From Lachnospiraceae bacterium XBB1006 (GTDB lineage: Bacteria; Bacillota; Clostridia; Lachnospirales; Lachnospiraceae): a stretch of 64,000 nucleotides of DNA. A program made the translations under genes and the position numbers. The notes under the pieces are model-generated. The model ran no database searches and was not told where the DNA came from. It saw only the letters and a program-made list of their open reading frames with translations. The DNA lies in the NCBI GenBank assembly GCA_900115795.1, contig FOXT01000005.1:286759-350758 (forward strand). Direction: 5' to 3'. Below, piece by piece: positions 27,166 to 35,730 of this stretch; the first letter of the stretch is position 1, and each line of letters starts with the position of its first letter.

Positions 27166-27208
27166 AAGTCGCGTGTTCTGGCATTGACAAAGGTTCTAAT
27201 GATATTAG

Positions 27209-27420
27209 ATGAGGATCGGGAAGGGGATTGAGGTCCCTTCCCGGTTATAAGAAATAAGAAAAATCTGCTGAAGAAGGAAATCATTATGGGATTATTTGAT
27301 GGCTTGGGAGCATTATTTCTGGGAGCGGCAGTAATAGACGGGATTAAGACAAAACATATAAAGTCATTTCTTGTTGGAACATTTGAAAATCAAGAATTGT
27401 ACGATGCTGACCTTCACAGA
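27209..27420 (+). repeat. Duplicated segment, copy 2
   Basis: Diverged repeat of 25960-26170. It keeps a DEDREGD-like remnant ending in TGA, a stronger hairpin (9-bp stem CGGGAAGGG/CCCTTCCCG), and the MGLFDGLG start. The spacer between hairpin and start codon differs in length and sequence. Confidence 0.6.
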
Positions 27421-27468
27421 TTATGTTCTTGCATAAGGCAATTAGAGAAATGCCATCAAATTGTTTAA
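27286..27468 (+). CDS. Truncated paralogue of the GNAT-fusion N-terminus
   Basis: A 60-aa frame whose first ~45 residues match the start of the preceding protein (MGLFDGLGALFLGAAVIDGIKTKHIKSF, then ENQELYDADLHRL against ENYELYCADEKRL). It diverges and stops shortly after, with no GNAT domain. It is probably the left-over of a recombined paralogue, though GAAGGAAA before ATG 27286 means it could still be translated. Confidence 0.5.
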   Translation: MGLFDGLGALFLGAAVIDGIKTKHIKSFLVGTFENQELYDADLHRLCSCIRQLEKCHQIV

Positions 27469-27615
27469 TAATAAATGTAAATGATAACCAGTTAAAAGAT
27501 TAGTTGGGGGTTATAATATACACCACTAAGATGGTATCATATTTTACGATTGAGCAAATGAATTATTTAAACATAGTACTAGATGCGCACAAAGTGTACT
27601 GAAAGGAGACCTGTT

Positions 27616-29802
27616 ATGCAATTAGATTTGAGCGGAGAGACGCTATTTACGGATGAGAGTCTAGAACTAGACAATAGTATTACTTATTTATTCGGAAAAA
27701 ATGGAACCGGTAAATCTACAATTACGCGGGTACTTAAAAACCAATTCAGAGAAGATTTTGATGTTAGGGTTTTTCAGGGATTCGATTCAGTTGTAGGTAG
27801 CGAGAATAAATTGGGTGCGGTTGTACTTGGTGAAGAAAATACCGCCATTCAGCAAAAAATAGATGAAATTCAGGATCAGATAAAAACATTGGTAAGTGCC
27901 AAAGAGGATACAGAGAAGAAGATTCACCCCCCAAAAGAGGCATCTAACCCTAACCTATGGACCAAAGAACATCTGGCTAATCAGGCTTTAGATGACACAA
28001 AGAAGAAACTTGAAAAATTATATACAGATTCAGCTAAGAAGATTAAATCCATAAAGAATCCATCTGTATCTATTTCAACATATAACAAAAATCATTTTCA
28101 AGCAGATATCGGTAAAGCGGCGTTTATCTCAGAAGATGAAAGAGCGCAATGTATTAACACTTTAAAATCTGAAACAAAGAAAGCGCCGGATGTAGATTTT
28201 CCGTCAATCGTGCTTGATAAAATTATCGATGAAGTAAATCTTTTGTTGGTAGAAAAGATTGAGGAGAAAATCATCGTTGGTCGTTTGGAAGGAAATGCTG
28301 AAAAGCAAGAATTTGCAAGGAAAGGTTTGCATATACATAAGCCAGGGGATGTATGTGCTTTTTGCGGTAATATAATCAGTAACGAAGTATTTGAAGAATT
28401 AGGTAGTTACTTTTCTGCTGATGAGACTAAAAGTTATCAAGAGAGAATTGCAAAATGTATAGTTAAGCTGAAAGCATACAAAGATGGGTTGGGAAGAGTC
28501 ATAATTGATGCGGATAGCTTTTATCCGGAGTATAAAGAACAGGTCAGAGAGCTTAACGAAAAATACCTGAAAACAGTTATTCAGTACGGGGAGATTTTTG
28601 AAAAACTGATAGAGCTGTTGGAAGATAAGCAGAAAGATATCTTTAATTCTCATGAGAAGTACTCGATTACAGAAGATAAGCGTCCATATAAAATAAAGGA
28701 TTTTGATTACAGTTATCGAGAACTGCTTTCTAAGAATAATTCGTCAGATTTGGAAGAAGCACAAAAGGCTGCAACAGAAAAGCTGAGATTTGATGCTGTG
28801 GCTAGAGCGCTTGAAGAAGGCAATTATGAACGCTTACAAAGTGATGTTAAAGATCAGGAAGATAAATGTAAGGGAATAGAAAAGGAAATAGAAGAGATCA
28901 AGAAGAGCATTACTAATATAGAACGTGACATAACTAATCTTAGAGGACAGGTTGTAAAGCTTCAGGCGGAAACTAAGAATGAACAAAAGCTTGCTCTTAA
29001 CATTAATCAAAAACTGAGGGCAATGGTAAATTTTGAATTAGAACATTATGAAGATTATGATCATAAAGGGTATTACAGAATAAAAGATTGTGAAACTGGA
29101 GAAAGTAGACCAGTAACTCAGCTTTCGACCGGAGAAAAAAATGTAATTGCATTTTTGTACTTTATAGAAAAACTGAACGAGATTGGAGGAGTGTCGGAGA
29201 ATAAACCTCAATTGATAGTATTTGATGATCCAATGTCATCTAATGATGATACTATGACATATCTAATTGTCGATCAGTTGCAAAGGGTGATTGATTCGGT
29301 AAAAAGATCTGACGGAAAGATGGTTATATTAACACATAATATATCCTTCTTTATGGATGTAAAGCGCTCATACAAGGATGAGTTTTATCAAGAAAATACG
29401 GTGCTGAGATTAGAGAAAAAAGCCGGCAAAACCGCAACGATTCGAATACACAATAAAGATGAGGATGTAAAATCAGCATACGGGAATCTATGGGTTGAGC
29501 TTAAGAGCCTATATAACGCCGAGAGCATTAGCGCTGATACGATGCTTAATACGATGCGTAGAATTATAGAATGCTATACCGATTTTAGAGGTAGAAATAA
29601 ATATAAATTCTGCGAACCGGTATCAGGAACTATGTATCTCCTAAATGAAGGATCTCATGGTGGAGTAGAACTAAGTCCATATTCAGGTAGTAAGCTAGAT
29701 GCACTTAAAATGTTCTGTGAGTGTTTCAATGCAAATAAGGATTTTTCACATGTAAAGTATTATTGGGGCGGCGAAATCGGAGAATTAGTTGGAATTTTGT
29801 AG
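27616..29802 (+). CDS. AAA_13 ABC-type ATPase, RloC/PrrC-like
   Basis: A 728-aa defence-type ATPase. Walker A GKNGTGKST (27-35), a long coiled coil with a CxxC hook (Cys247/Cys250 in CAFCG), signature STGEKN (~505), Walker B LIVFDDPMSS (~533) and a His in LTHN (~573) are intact. The C-terminus has Arg648-x3-Glu652 and His681, the spacing style of the PrrC/RloC anticodon-nuclease triad. RloC cleaves tRNA anticodons after DNA damage and has a zinc hook; nuclease activity here is only inferred. ATG 27616 has GAAAGGAG upstream; the in-frame start at 27583 lacks one. A terminator follows. Confidence 0.75.
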   Translation: MQLDLSGETLFTDESLELDNSITYLFGKNGTGKSTITRVLKNQFREDFDVRVFQGFDSVVGSENKLGAVVLGEENTAIQQKIDEIQDQIKTLVSAKEDTEKKIHPPKEASNPNLWTKEHLANQALDDTKKKLEKLYTDSAKKIKSIKNPSVSISTYNKNHFQADIGKAAFISEDERAQCINTLKSETKKAPDVDFPSIVLDKIIDEVNLLLVEKIEEKIIVGRLEGNAEKQEFARKGLHIHKPGDVCAFCGNIISNEVFEELGSYFSADETKSYQERIAKCIVKLKAYKDGLGRVIIDADSFYPEYKEQVRELNEKYLKTVIQYGEIFEKLIELLEDKQKDIFNSHEKYSITEDKRPYKIKDFDYSYRELLSKNNSSDLEEAQKAATEKLRFDAVARALEEGNYERLQSDVKDQEDKCKGIEKEIEEIKKSITNIERDITNLRGQVVKLQAETKNEQKLALNINQKLRAMVNFELEHYEDYDHKGYYRIKDCETGESRPVTQLSTGEKNVIAFLYFIEKLNEIGGVSENKPQLIVFDDPMSSNDDTMTYLIVDQLQRVIDSVKRSDGKMVILTHNISFFMDVKRSYKDEFYQENTVLRLEKKAGKTATIRIHNKDEDVKSAYGNLWVELKSLYNAESISADTMLNTMRRIIECYTDFRGRNKYKFCEPVSGTMYLLNEGSHGGVELSPYSGSKLDALKMFCECFNANKDFSHVKYYWGGEIGELVGIL

Positions 29803-29814
29803 AGTTAAAGAGAA

Positions 29815-29848
29815 GGAGGTCTGTTGATGCAATGGACCTCTGTTTTTT
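29815..29848 (+). terminator. Terminator after the AAA_13 gene
   Basis: Stem GAGGTC (29816-29821) with GACCTC (29835-29840), a 13-nt loop and a T run (29843-29848), just after the ATPase stop codon. It isolates that gene from the defence island to its right. Confidence 0.8.
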
Positions 29849-29854
29849 ACTTTT

Positions 29855-29965
29855 GCATAATTCGGAAAAGTGATAAACCGACTGCGCTATATTATATTCA
29901 TAAAGAGCAGATAAATAAACACAAATGTCATCGTAGTGATGCCTATAATTCGATAAACATGTAAA
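29855..29965 (+). promoter_or_regulatory. Tandem WYL-type operator/promoter candidates (left)
   Basis: Two related sites lie upstream of RNA element A. The one from 29857 (CATAATTCGGAAAAGTGAT and the next ~35 nt) aligns over about 50 nt with sequences at 39150 and 56256. The one at 29944-29952 (TATAATTCG followed by ATAAAC) matches the site at 56179. TATAAT looks like a -10 box but no good -35 is seen, which would suit activator control. The two WYL genes at 53.7-56.1 kb are the obvious regulators, but this is inference. Confidence 0.55.
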
Positions 29966-30004
29966 CATACAGTGCTATTATTATTGTAAAGACAAGGATA
30001 TGAG

Positions 30005-30296
30005 ATGTCATCTCAAAAGAGGTTATACAAAACGCTGATTGTTATTTAATCATAGTTAGCCGCTCTTTCTTTTGATAGTTTTTACCTCTTTTCTCGTATA
30101 GCCTCTTTTGAGCTGACATATTTTGTTTTTGATATTCATTTAAGCAGGGACTGAATGAAATGATTCTTCTCCTGAATAGTAAGAACCTGCCGCTCCTTTA
30201 GTTTATCGGGAGCTACCTTGGGCTAGTAGGGGAAACGAGAAGTCAGCTAGCCTTCCTTTCCGAAATATTATCAGTTACAGTTGAAATAGATGAAAG
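30005..30296 (+). ncRNA. Structured RNA element, copy A
   Basis: A ~290-nt non-coding element. A long helix of up to 24 bp joins 30005-30028 to 30096-30119 (core TCAAAAGAGGTTATAC/GTATAGCCTCTTTTGA). Then come helices GCAGG/CCTGC (30144-30148, 30186-30190), GCTCC/GGAGC (30192-30196, 30209-30213) and GGCTAG/CTAGCC (30221-30226, 30247-30252), the last capped by a conserved AGGGGAAACGAGAAGTC loop. Copy B at 56318 keeps all helices with compensatory changes. No reverse transcriptase, IscB/TnpB or CRISPR gene is nearby. I cannot match it to a known RNA family. Confidence 0.65.
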
Positions 30297-30331
30297 ATAT
30301 GTTAGAAATGATAGCGAATCTGGAGATTTTT

Positions 30332-30421
30332 ATGAGTATATTTAAGGATCTGAGCGAAGAAGAGATTGTAGTCTGCCAAAATCGATCCTTGGCAGGATAT
30401 GATCCGGAAATAGACACATAG
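30332..30421 (+). CDS. 29-aa small ORF downstream of RNA element A
   Basis: ATG 30332 follows CTGGAG and encodes a 29-aa acidic peptide (MSIFKDLSEEEIVVCQNRS...). The start-site context aligns with that of the 49-aa protein after RNA element B, and the LSEEEI part matches MSEEEV there. An earlier in-frame ATG at 30290 would add 14 residues including LEMIANLE, which resembles LEMISCLE of the 49-aa protein, so the longer 43-aa form is possible. It is likely a shortened relative of that protein. Confidence 0.4.
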   Translation: MSIFKDLSEEEIVVCQNRSLAGYDPEIDT

Positions 30422-30469
30422 GTTGACCTAAAGGTTGGGTTACGAGATGAAGAACAGGAGGAAATACAG

Positions 30470-31594
30470 ATGAAATTATTTGTAACAGGTGACAATCACT
30501 TTGGCAGAAAATTTGATAAGTATGCTGTGAAGAATCAGCTTGTTGAAAGCAGATTCAAATGTTTGGAAGAAATGGTAAAGCAGGCTGAAGCAGAAAAGTG
30601 TGAGTTTTTTGTGGTTGCTGGAGATCTTTTTGATAACACGTACGCCATTGCTAAGAAAGATGTAAAGCGTGTTGTCGATACCCTTGGTAGTTTTACTCAG
30701 CAGGTTTTAGTTCTTCCCGGAAATCATGATTTTTATTCGGGAAATGAAAAACTTTGGGAAGACTTCACAGACGTGGCAGATTCATATAGCAACATCATTA
30801 TTTTAAATGCTTATGAGCCGGTTGAGCTCAATAGTACAGATGGTCAGGTTGTTTTCTATCCTGCACACTGTGATATGAAACATAGTGAAACAAACAGACT
30901 GGAATGGATTAAGCAGGCTGAAATTGATAGCAGTAAATTTAATATTGGTATTGCACATGGCGCATTGGAAGGCCTTGCATGCGATACAGAAGGTGTTTAT
31001 TTTCCAATGTCCCGAAATGAACTTCAGGGAATTAGCGTGGATGTATGGTTACTTGGACATGCGCACATTGCTGAGCCGGCAATCCCGGCAAATGAGGAAG
31101 TATCAGGATATACCATTTTTAATGCCGGAACTCATGAGCAGCTTGACCTGCATAATAACACTGAGGGGAATGCGTTTATCATTACAGTCGAATTTAAGAA
31201 TGACATGAAACGTGTTATTGCAAAACGTGTTATTACAGGAGCTATTCGGTATTATGACGAGACAATAGAGTTTAAGCCTACAGAGAATATGGAATTGGAG
31301 ACGACAATTCGCGACTTCGTAAAGGATTATCCAAGTAAGTCGATTGTTCGACTGACTTTGAAAGGAAGCGTTTCAAGTGCTGATTTTGAGATGAAGGAAA
31401 GCATTTACGATGCAAACTTAAGTCGTTTTATGAATTATAAGATTATCGATAGTGATTTAAGTGAGAAAATAACAATTGAAAAGATAGAGAATGAATTCTC
31501 GGAAATCGGATTTGCAGCAAAATTCCTGAAGAATCTTATTAATGATCCGGTGGAACTACAGATGGCATATGAGGTTGTTAATTCATTGAAATAA
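30470..31594 (+). CDS. SbcD/Mre11-like metallophosphoesterase
   Basis: A 374-aa calcineurin-like nuclease. Phosphoesterase motifs are in order: GDNHFGR (Asp8, His10), AGDLFDN, PGNHDFY, GIAHGAL and LLGHAHI. Together with the next gene it forms a Mre11-Rad50-type pair that would bind and cut DNA ends, although SbcCD in housekeeping loci has different neighbours. GGAGG at 30459-30463 precedes ATG 30470. In a defence island such pairs are candidate phage-DNA degradation modules. Confidence 0.88.
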   Translation: MKLFVTGDNHFGRKFDKYAVKNQLVESRFKCLEEMVKQAEAEKCEFFVVAGDLFDNTYAIAKKDVKRVVDTLGSFTQQVLVLPGNHDFYSGNEKLWEDFTDVADSYSNIIILNAYEPVELNSTDGQVVFYPAHCDMKHSETNRLEWIKQAEIDSSKFNIGIAHGALEGLACDTEGVYFPMSRNELQGISVDVWLLGHAHIAEPAIPANEEVSGYTIFNAGTHEQLDLHNNTEGNAFIITVEFKNDMKRVIAKRVITGAIRYYDETIEFKPTENMELETTIRDFVKDYPSKSIVRLTLKGSVSSADFEMKESIYDANLSRFMNYKIIDSDLSEKITIEKIENEFSEIGFAAKFLKNLINDPVELQMAYEVVNSLK

Positions 31595-31612
31595 GAGTGT
31601 GAGGTGTGAACC

Positions 31613-33991
31613 ATGAATATAAAAGAAGTAAGTACAAGACAGTTTGCAGGAGTAAAGGGCAAGACAGTTGAATTAGAGAACGGACTTAATGTTCTTGTTG
31701 GAAAAAATGAGACAGGTAAGAGCACAATGGTTGAACTGATTTATCAGACCTTATTTAGAAATGCAGAACTTGACAGAAGATCTGATAAGGATTTTATTGA
31801 GAAGTTCATGCCTTCTGGTTCTAATGGTGATGTGGTAGACGGAAAACTTATATTCACAACAGCAGATGGAGTGTATACCCTTCAGAAAAAATGGGGAAAA
31901 TCTTCTTTTTGCGAAATTGTAGATGAGAAGGGAAATATCATCGAGGATGAGAAAAAAGTAAAGGAAATCATCGATAGCGAGCTTATTTACAAGAAGGGAC
32001 TTTATGATGATGTAGTATTTGCTTCCCAAAAGAGACAGGCAAATGTGGTTGAGCATATTTTAAATAAGCTTGATAAGAAGGCCGTTGAGAAACAGGAACT
32101 CGTTTCCATTATCGCTAGCGAAGGTATTTCGTCTACCGGAGGAATTGCTCCGGAAGATGTTGCCAGAATTATTGCTGATAAGATTACGGAATTGAATGGA
32201 CATTGGGATTTCTCGATTAATGCACCCGAGAAGAGACGTGGCATTGATAATCCATGGTTAAAAGGCAATGGCAAAATTCTAACGGCTTATTATACCATGG
32301 CAGAACTCGAAGAACAGCTTCGTTTAACAGAAGAGGCTGAGAAGGCCATTGACGTAGATAACACTAATTTATTACAAGCACAGACAGTTTTGGCAGAAGC
32401 TAATCTGGAGAAGGACGAATATGATCGCTACTCAGAGGCTCTTGTAATCTATAATAACGGAAAGAAACTGAAGAATAAACATACCGAAGAGCAGCGCAAG
32501 GTGGCTGCCGATTTGGAAGCATACCCGGAGCTTCTTAATAAGATGGGTGAGGCTTCAGCTTTAAGAGGTTTAGCCAGGGCTGAGAAGATTATTTCTAAGT
32601 ACAACAAGGTAAAGGAAGCAAAAGACGCACTTGTAAAGGTACAGCATGAAATCGCAGAATTAGTGGAAGTTACAGACTCTGATGTCACTTTGGCAAAGGA
32701 ATTCGATAAGGCTGTTGCAAACCTTCAGGCAAAGCTTTCAAACCTTGACCTTGTTGCAATTATTAAGAAGCTTGGTGATAAGGACATTCAGGTTAAGTCT
32801 GTAGCAACAGGTAAAGAAATTGATATTACGTCAGGCAAGTTTGACATCAATGAAACTGTTGAAATCACAGTTCCTGGAATCATGAGTATGACAATCGCTG
32901 CAAAAGGTGTAGACGCTGAATCTGTCAAAGCAGAAATGCAAGAAACACAGCAAAAACTTAATGAGCTTTTAAAGAAGTATCAAGCTAAGGATTTCGATGA
33001 CCTGGAGGAAAAGAAGAAGACATATGATAAGATTAGTATCAAGGTTGTGAATGCAAAGGCGGCATACGAGAATGTTCTAGCCGGTGAAGAATATTCTGTA
33101 ATTGCCGAAGAATTCGAAAAGGTGAAGGATAAGGCAGAGAAAGTCGATGGACTTCAGAGTAAAATTGAAGCGCTTTGTGGCAGTGAAACTATTGAGGCAT
33201 TTGCAGGTAAGCAGGAACAACTTGTTGAACAGATTGAGGGGGAATATGGTAAGGAGCATACTCTCGAGGCGATAGAAGAACGCTTGAAAAATATCGAAAT
33301 TGAAATCAAAAAATTCGATAGAGTTGAGAAGGATGCTGAGAATATCCCAGAGAGATTTCTTGAAATTGAAGATGTTGATAAATATAAAGCGGAGCTTAAA
33401 AAGAAGATTAGCCAAGCTTCTGAAAAAATTGAGGAAGCAAAAAAATCTTTAACAAAGCATGAGAAATCTCTTGGAGATAAGAACCCGGATGATCTTCGCG
33501 CAAGTATTGAGGATGCTAGAATAGAGTTTACAAAACTAAAAGATGAGTGCCTCAGATGGCAGCATATCATGGCTGTCCTTAATAAAACAAAGGATAACAT
33601 GGCTGGGGAAAGTACAATGGCGGATGTCCAGGAGAAGTTTACTGAATATTTATCTGCCATCACTGATGGCAAAGTTGCCTTGACGTCTATGGACGAGAAT
33701 ATGAATGTGAACATCTTTAGTGGCGAGAACCCTTTGAAGTATGATATTCTTTCAGAAGGAACAAAGGATACAATAGCCCTTGCATTCCGCCTTGCAATGC
33801 TTGAACATTTATTCCCTAATGGAGGTGGACTTGTGGTTTTAGATGATCCATTCACGGATATGGATGAAGATAGAACTAAACAGGCTTGTAAACTTGTTCA
33901 GCAATTTGCCGATAAAGGTAACCAAGTGCTGTTTGTAACTTGTGATAACAAGTATCGTACACTTCTTAAGGGAAATGTAATTAACATGTAA
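31613..33991 (+). CDS. SbcC/Rad50-like (YhaN-type) ATPase
   Basis: A 792-aa SMC-like ATPase: Walker A GKNETGKST (30-38), ~500 residues of coiled coil, then the C-terminal half with signature LSEGTKDTIALAF and Walker B GGGLVVLDDPFTDMDED. The middle has no CxxC zinc hook; only a lone Cys near ALCGSETIE is seen, unlike canonical Rad50. A globular insert at about 350-430 (strand-rich, ATGKEIDITSGKFDINETVEI) interrupts the coiled coil. It starts 18 nt after the SbcD-like gene and should form its ATPase partner. Confidence 0.85.
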   Translation: MNIKEVSTRQFAGVKGKTVELENGLNVLVGKNETGKSTMVELIYQTLFRNAELDRRSDKDFIEKFMPSGSNGDVVDGKLIFTTADGVYTLQKKWGKSSFCEIVDEKGNIIEDEKKVKEIIDSELIYKKGLYDDVVFASQKRQANVVEHILNKLDKKAVEKQELVSIIASEGISSTGGIAPEDVARIIADKITELNGHWDFSINAPEKRRGIDNPWLKGNGKILTAYYTMAELEEQLRLTEEAEKAIDVDNTNLLQAQTVLAEANLEKDEYDRYSEALVIYNNGKKLKNKHTEEQRKVAADLEAYPELLNKMGEASALRGLARAEKIISKYNKVKEAKDALVKVQHEIAELVEVTDSDVTLAKEFDKAVANLQAKLSNLDLVAIIKKLGDKDIQVKSVATGKEIDITSGKFDINETVEITVPGIMSMTIAAKGVDAESVKAEMQETQQKLNELLKKYQAKDFDDLEEKKKTYDKISIKVVNAKAAYENVLAGEEYSVIAEEFEKVKDKAEKVDGLQSKIEALCGSETIEAFAGKQEQLVEQIEGEYGKEHTLEAIEERLKNIEIEIKKFDRVEKDAENIPERFLEIEDVDKYKAELKKKISQASEKIEEAKKSLTKHEKSLGDKNPDDLRASIEDARIEFTKLKDECLRWQHIMAVLNKTKDNMAGESTMADVQEKFTEYLSAITDGKVALTSMDENMNVNIFSGENPLKYDILSEGTKDTIALAFRLAMLEHLFPNGGGLVVLDDPFTDMDEDRTKQACKLVQQFADKGNQVLFVTCDNKYRTLLKGNVINM

Positions 33992-34023
33992 TACGCCTTA
34001 GTGATTAGGAGAGGAGTGAAGTT

Positions 34024-34230
34024 ATGATTTGGGATGATAACTTTATGAATCATGGTGCATTCATGGATTTCATGGGATACAGGTATGTAAATCTCGAGGC
34101 AATCATTGAAGATTGTCTCGAGCAGGCATATCGTGGTGAAAAGAACATAGAGATAGATGGCCGTGGGCTTACTGACTACGAAATCGAATACGTAATGCAA
34201 GAGGTGCGTAGACGACTTGGTATTATTTGA
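34024..34230 (+). CDS. 68-aa hypothetical protein in the nuclease operon
   Basis: A small acidic protein starting at ATG 34024 behind AGGAGAGGAGTG. It is mostly helical, with IIEDCLEQAYRGEK, a strand (NIEIDGRGLTDYE) and IEYVMQEVRRRLGII. No family recognised. It lies between the SbcC-like and exonuclease genes with small gaps, so it is likely an accessory subunit or regulator of that module. Confidence 0.6.
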   Translation: MIWDDNFMNHGAFMDFMGYRYVNLEAIIEDCLEQAYRGEKNIEIDGRGLTDYEIEYVMQEVRRRLGII

Positions 34231-34245
34231 TTGGAGTAATAAGTG

Positions 34246-35577
34246 ATGAAGTGTTTGATTTGTGGACAAGAATCACATAAGTATATTTGTGATTCTTGTA
34301 AGGATAAAACAGATATTGATGAGTTATGTAATGAGGTTGTAGCTTATATTCCGGGACTGTTAAGGAGCTCAAGGATGAAACCTTTGTGGGAAGAAATAGC
34401 TGGAAATTTTGAGCGTAAAGAGGAGTTTGCTCGAATTGCGTATGAATTGGCTGACGAATTGGGAACTCCTCGTAAAGAATATCAGAAAATACATAGCCTT
34501 GCAGGAAAAAAGATTTATGTAGCGAAGAAAGACCGGGAGTTATTATATAAGAATTTTAGTATGATTGATGGTAACAAAATACCGGATAAGGAAATGGCTC
34601 GCGTGGAAGGTCTTATGCTGTCTGCCTTGGTAGGAGACTATAAGTATTCAGAAGCTGAGAACTTCGTAGATAGCATTTTGGAAAAGGATGATATACCATG
34701 GCAGGCCTATTATGCTATAGCAGATTTTTACAATAAGACAAGAAGATATGATACGGTCGAGAAAATAATGGAAACGGCAATAGAAAAATATTCGACATAT
34801 GATGGCATTATTCGGCAATATCAGTCTATATTGGAAAGTTGTAAGAACTATAAAATGGCAAAGTTAAAAGGAACTAAAGAATATGTGCCAAATCCAAAGG
34901 AGGATAAGAAAAAAGTGGTAGATAGTTATTTTGATTATTTGGAAAGCATTGGTGTGGAATACTGTAATAATAAAAGACAAAAGGCGGAACCGAAGGCGTT
35001 ACCCAAAGCCGGTTATCCGGAACCGGTAATTATTAACACTCCAAATTTTGATACCTTTGTAGCATATGATTTTGAAACAACTGGGTTCTCACCGGCACAC
35101 GATTCTATTATCGATTTTGGTGCTGTCCGGGTTGTAGATGGTGAGGTTGTGGAATCAAAAGAATTTATTTTCAGTGAGTTTGCAAAACCATACAAAAAAT
35201 TATTAACAGAGGAAATTACTATGATTACCGGTATAACGAAAGAGGATTTGGCGGATGCCAGGAAAATGTGGGAAGTGGCGAAAGATTTTTTGGAATTTGT
35301 GGGGGATGACATACTTGTTGGTTTTAACAATGCGTCTTTTGACGCAAAATTCCTGGCCAGAGCGGGGAGATATGCTGGTGTGGTAGTTAATAATCCGAAT
35401 TTTGATTTGCTACAATATATCCGGAGCAATAAAGAAAGTCTTGGATTTTCCGGAAAAAGCATGAATCTTGAAAGTGTTTCAAAGCTGTATGGGATTGAAA
35501 ATCCGCAGGCTCATAGAGCATGGGCGGATGCACTAACCACAGCCAAGCTTTTTATGAAAATCAAGCAGGGTTTATAA
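34246..35577 (+). CDS. DEDDh (DnaQ-like) 3'-5' exonuclease with zinc-finger N-terminus
   Basis: A ~443-aa protein. The N-terminus has a four-Cys zinc ribbon (CLICGQESHKYICDSCKD). About 60-220 is helical, TPR-like. The exonuclease domain covers about 270-440: VAYDFETTGF (Asp and Glu), NNASFDAKFLARAG (Asp), and HRAWADALTT (His and Asp). It should degrade single-stranded DNA or RNA from the 3' end. GTG 34243 is an equally possible start, both served by GGAG at 34233-34236. It completes a four-gene nuclease cluster with the SbcD/SbcC-like pair and the 68-aa protein. Confidence 0.85.
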   Translation: MKCLICGQESHKYICDSCKDKTDIDELCNEVVAYIPGLLRSSRMKPLWEEIAGNFERKEEFARIAYELADELGTPRKEYQKIHSLAGKKIYVAKKDRELLYKNFSMIDGNKIPDKEMARVEGLMLSALVGDYKYSEAENFVDSILEKDDIPWQAYYAIADFYNKTRRYDTVEKIMETAIEKYSTYDGIIRQYQSILESCKNYKMAKLKGTKEYVPNPKEDKKKVVDSYFDYLESIGVEYCNNKRQKAEPKALPKAGYPEPVIINTPNFDTFVAYDFETTGFSPAHDSIIDFGAVRVVDGEVVESKEFIFSEFAKPYKKLLTEEITMITGITKEDLADARKMWEVAKDFLEFVGDDILVGFNNASFDAKFLARAGRYAGVVVNNPNFDLLQYIRSNKESLGFSGKSMNLESVSKLYGIENPQAHRAWADALTTAKLFMKIKQGL

Positions 35578-35625
35578 ATTATTCAAGGTTCTTAGGCAGG
35601 AGGAGCTGCATTTAAGAGCTTCCTA

Positions 35626-35714
35626 TGCTATAATGAATGTCAGGATAGTTTGATTTGAGAATTATCTTGAATATGTGCGGCGGCACATAATCCGCTGTGA
35701 ACGTGAGAACACGT
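35626..35714 (+). promoter_or_regulatory. Extended -10 promoter and two-hairpin leader of the methyltransferase
   Basis: TGCTATAAT at 35626-35634 is an extended -10 promoter. The leader before ATG 35731 has two compact hairpins: TATGTGC/GCACATA (35672-35678, 35683-35689) with a GGCG loop, and ACGTG/CACGT (35701-35705, 35710-35714) with an AGAA loop. AAGGAG follows at 35721-35726. Many methyltransferase genes are autoregulated through such leader sites; here that is a guess. Confidence 0.5.
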
Positions 35715-35730
35715 AAAATCAAGGAGTATT

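Noticed and set aside
30013-30111. Retron (msr-msd) interpretation of the long inverted repeat
   Set aside because: No reverse transcriptase gene lies nearby and the interior of the helix is not conserved between copies.
33154-33855. 233-aa minus-strand frame within the SbcC-like gene
   Set aside because: Ser/Phe-rich shadow of a Lys/Glu-rich coiled-coil coding strand; no start context.
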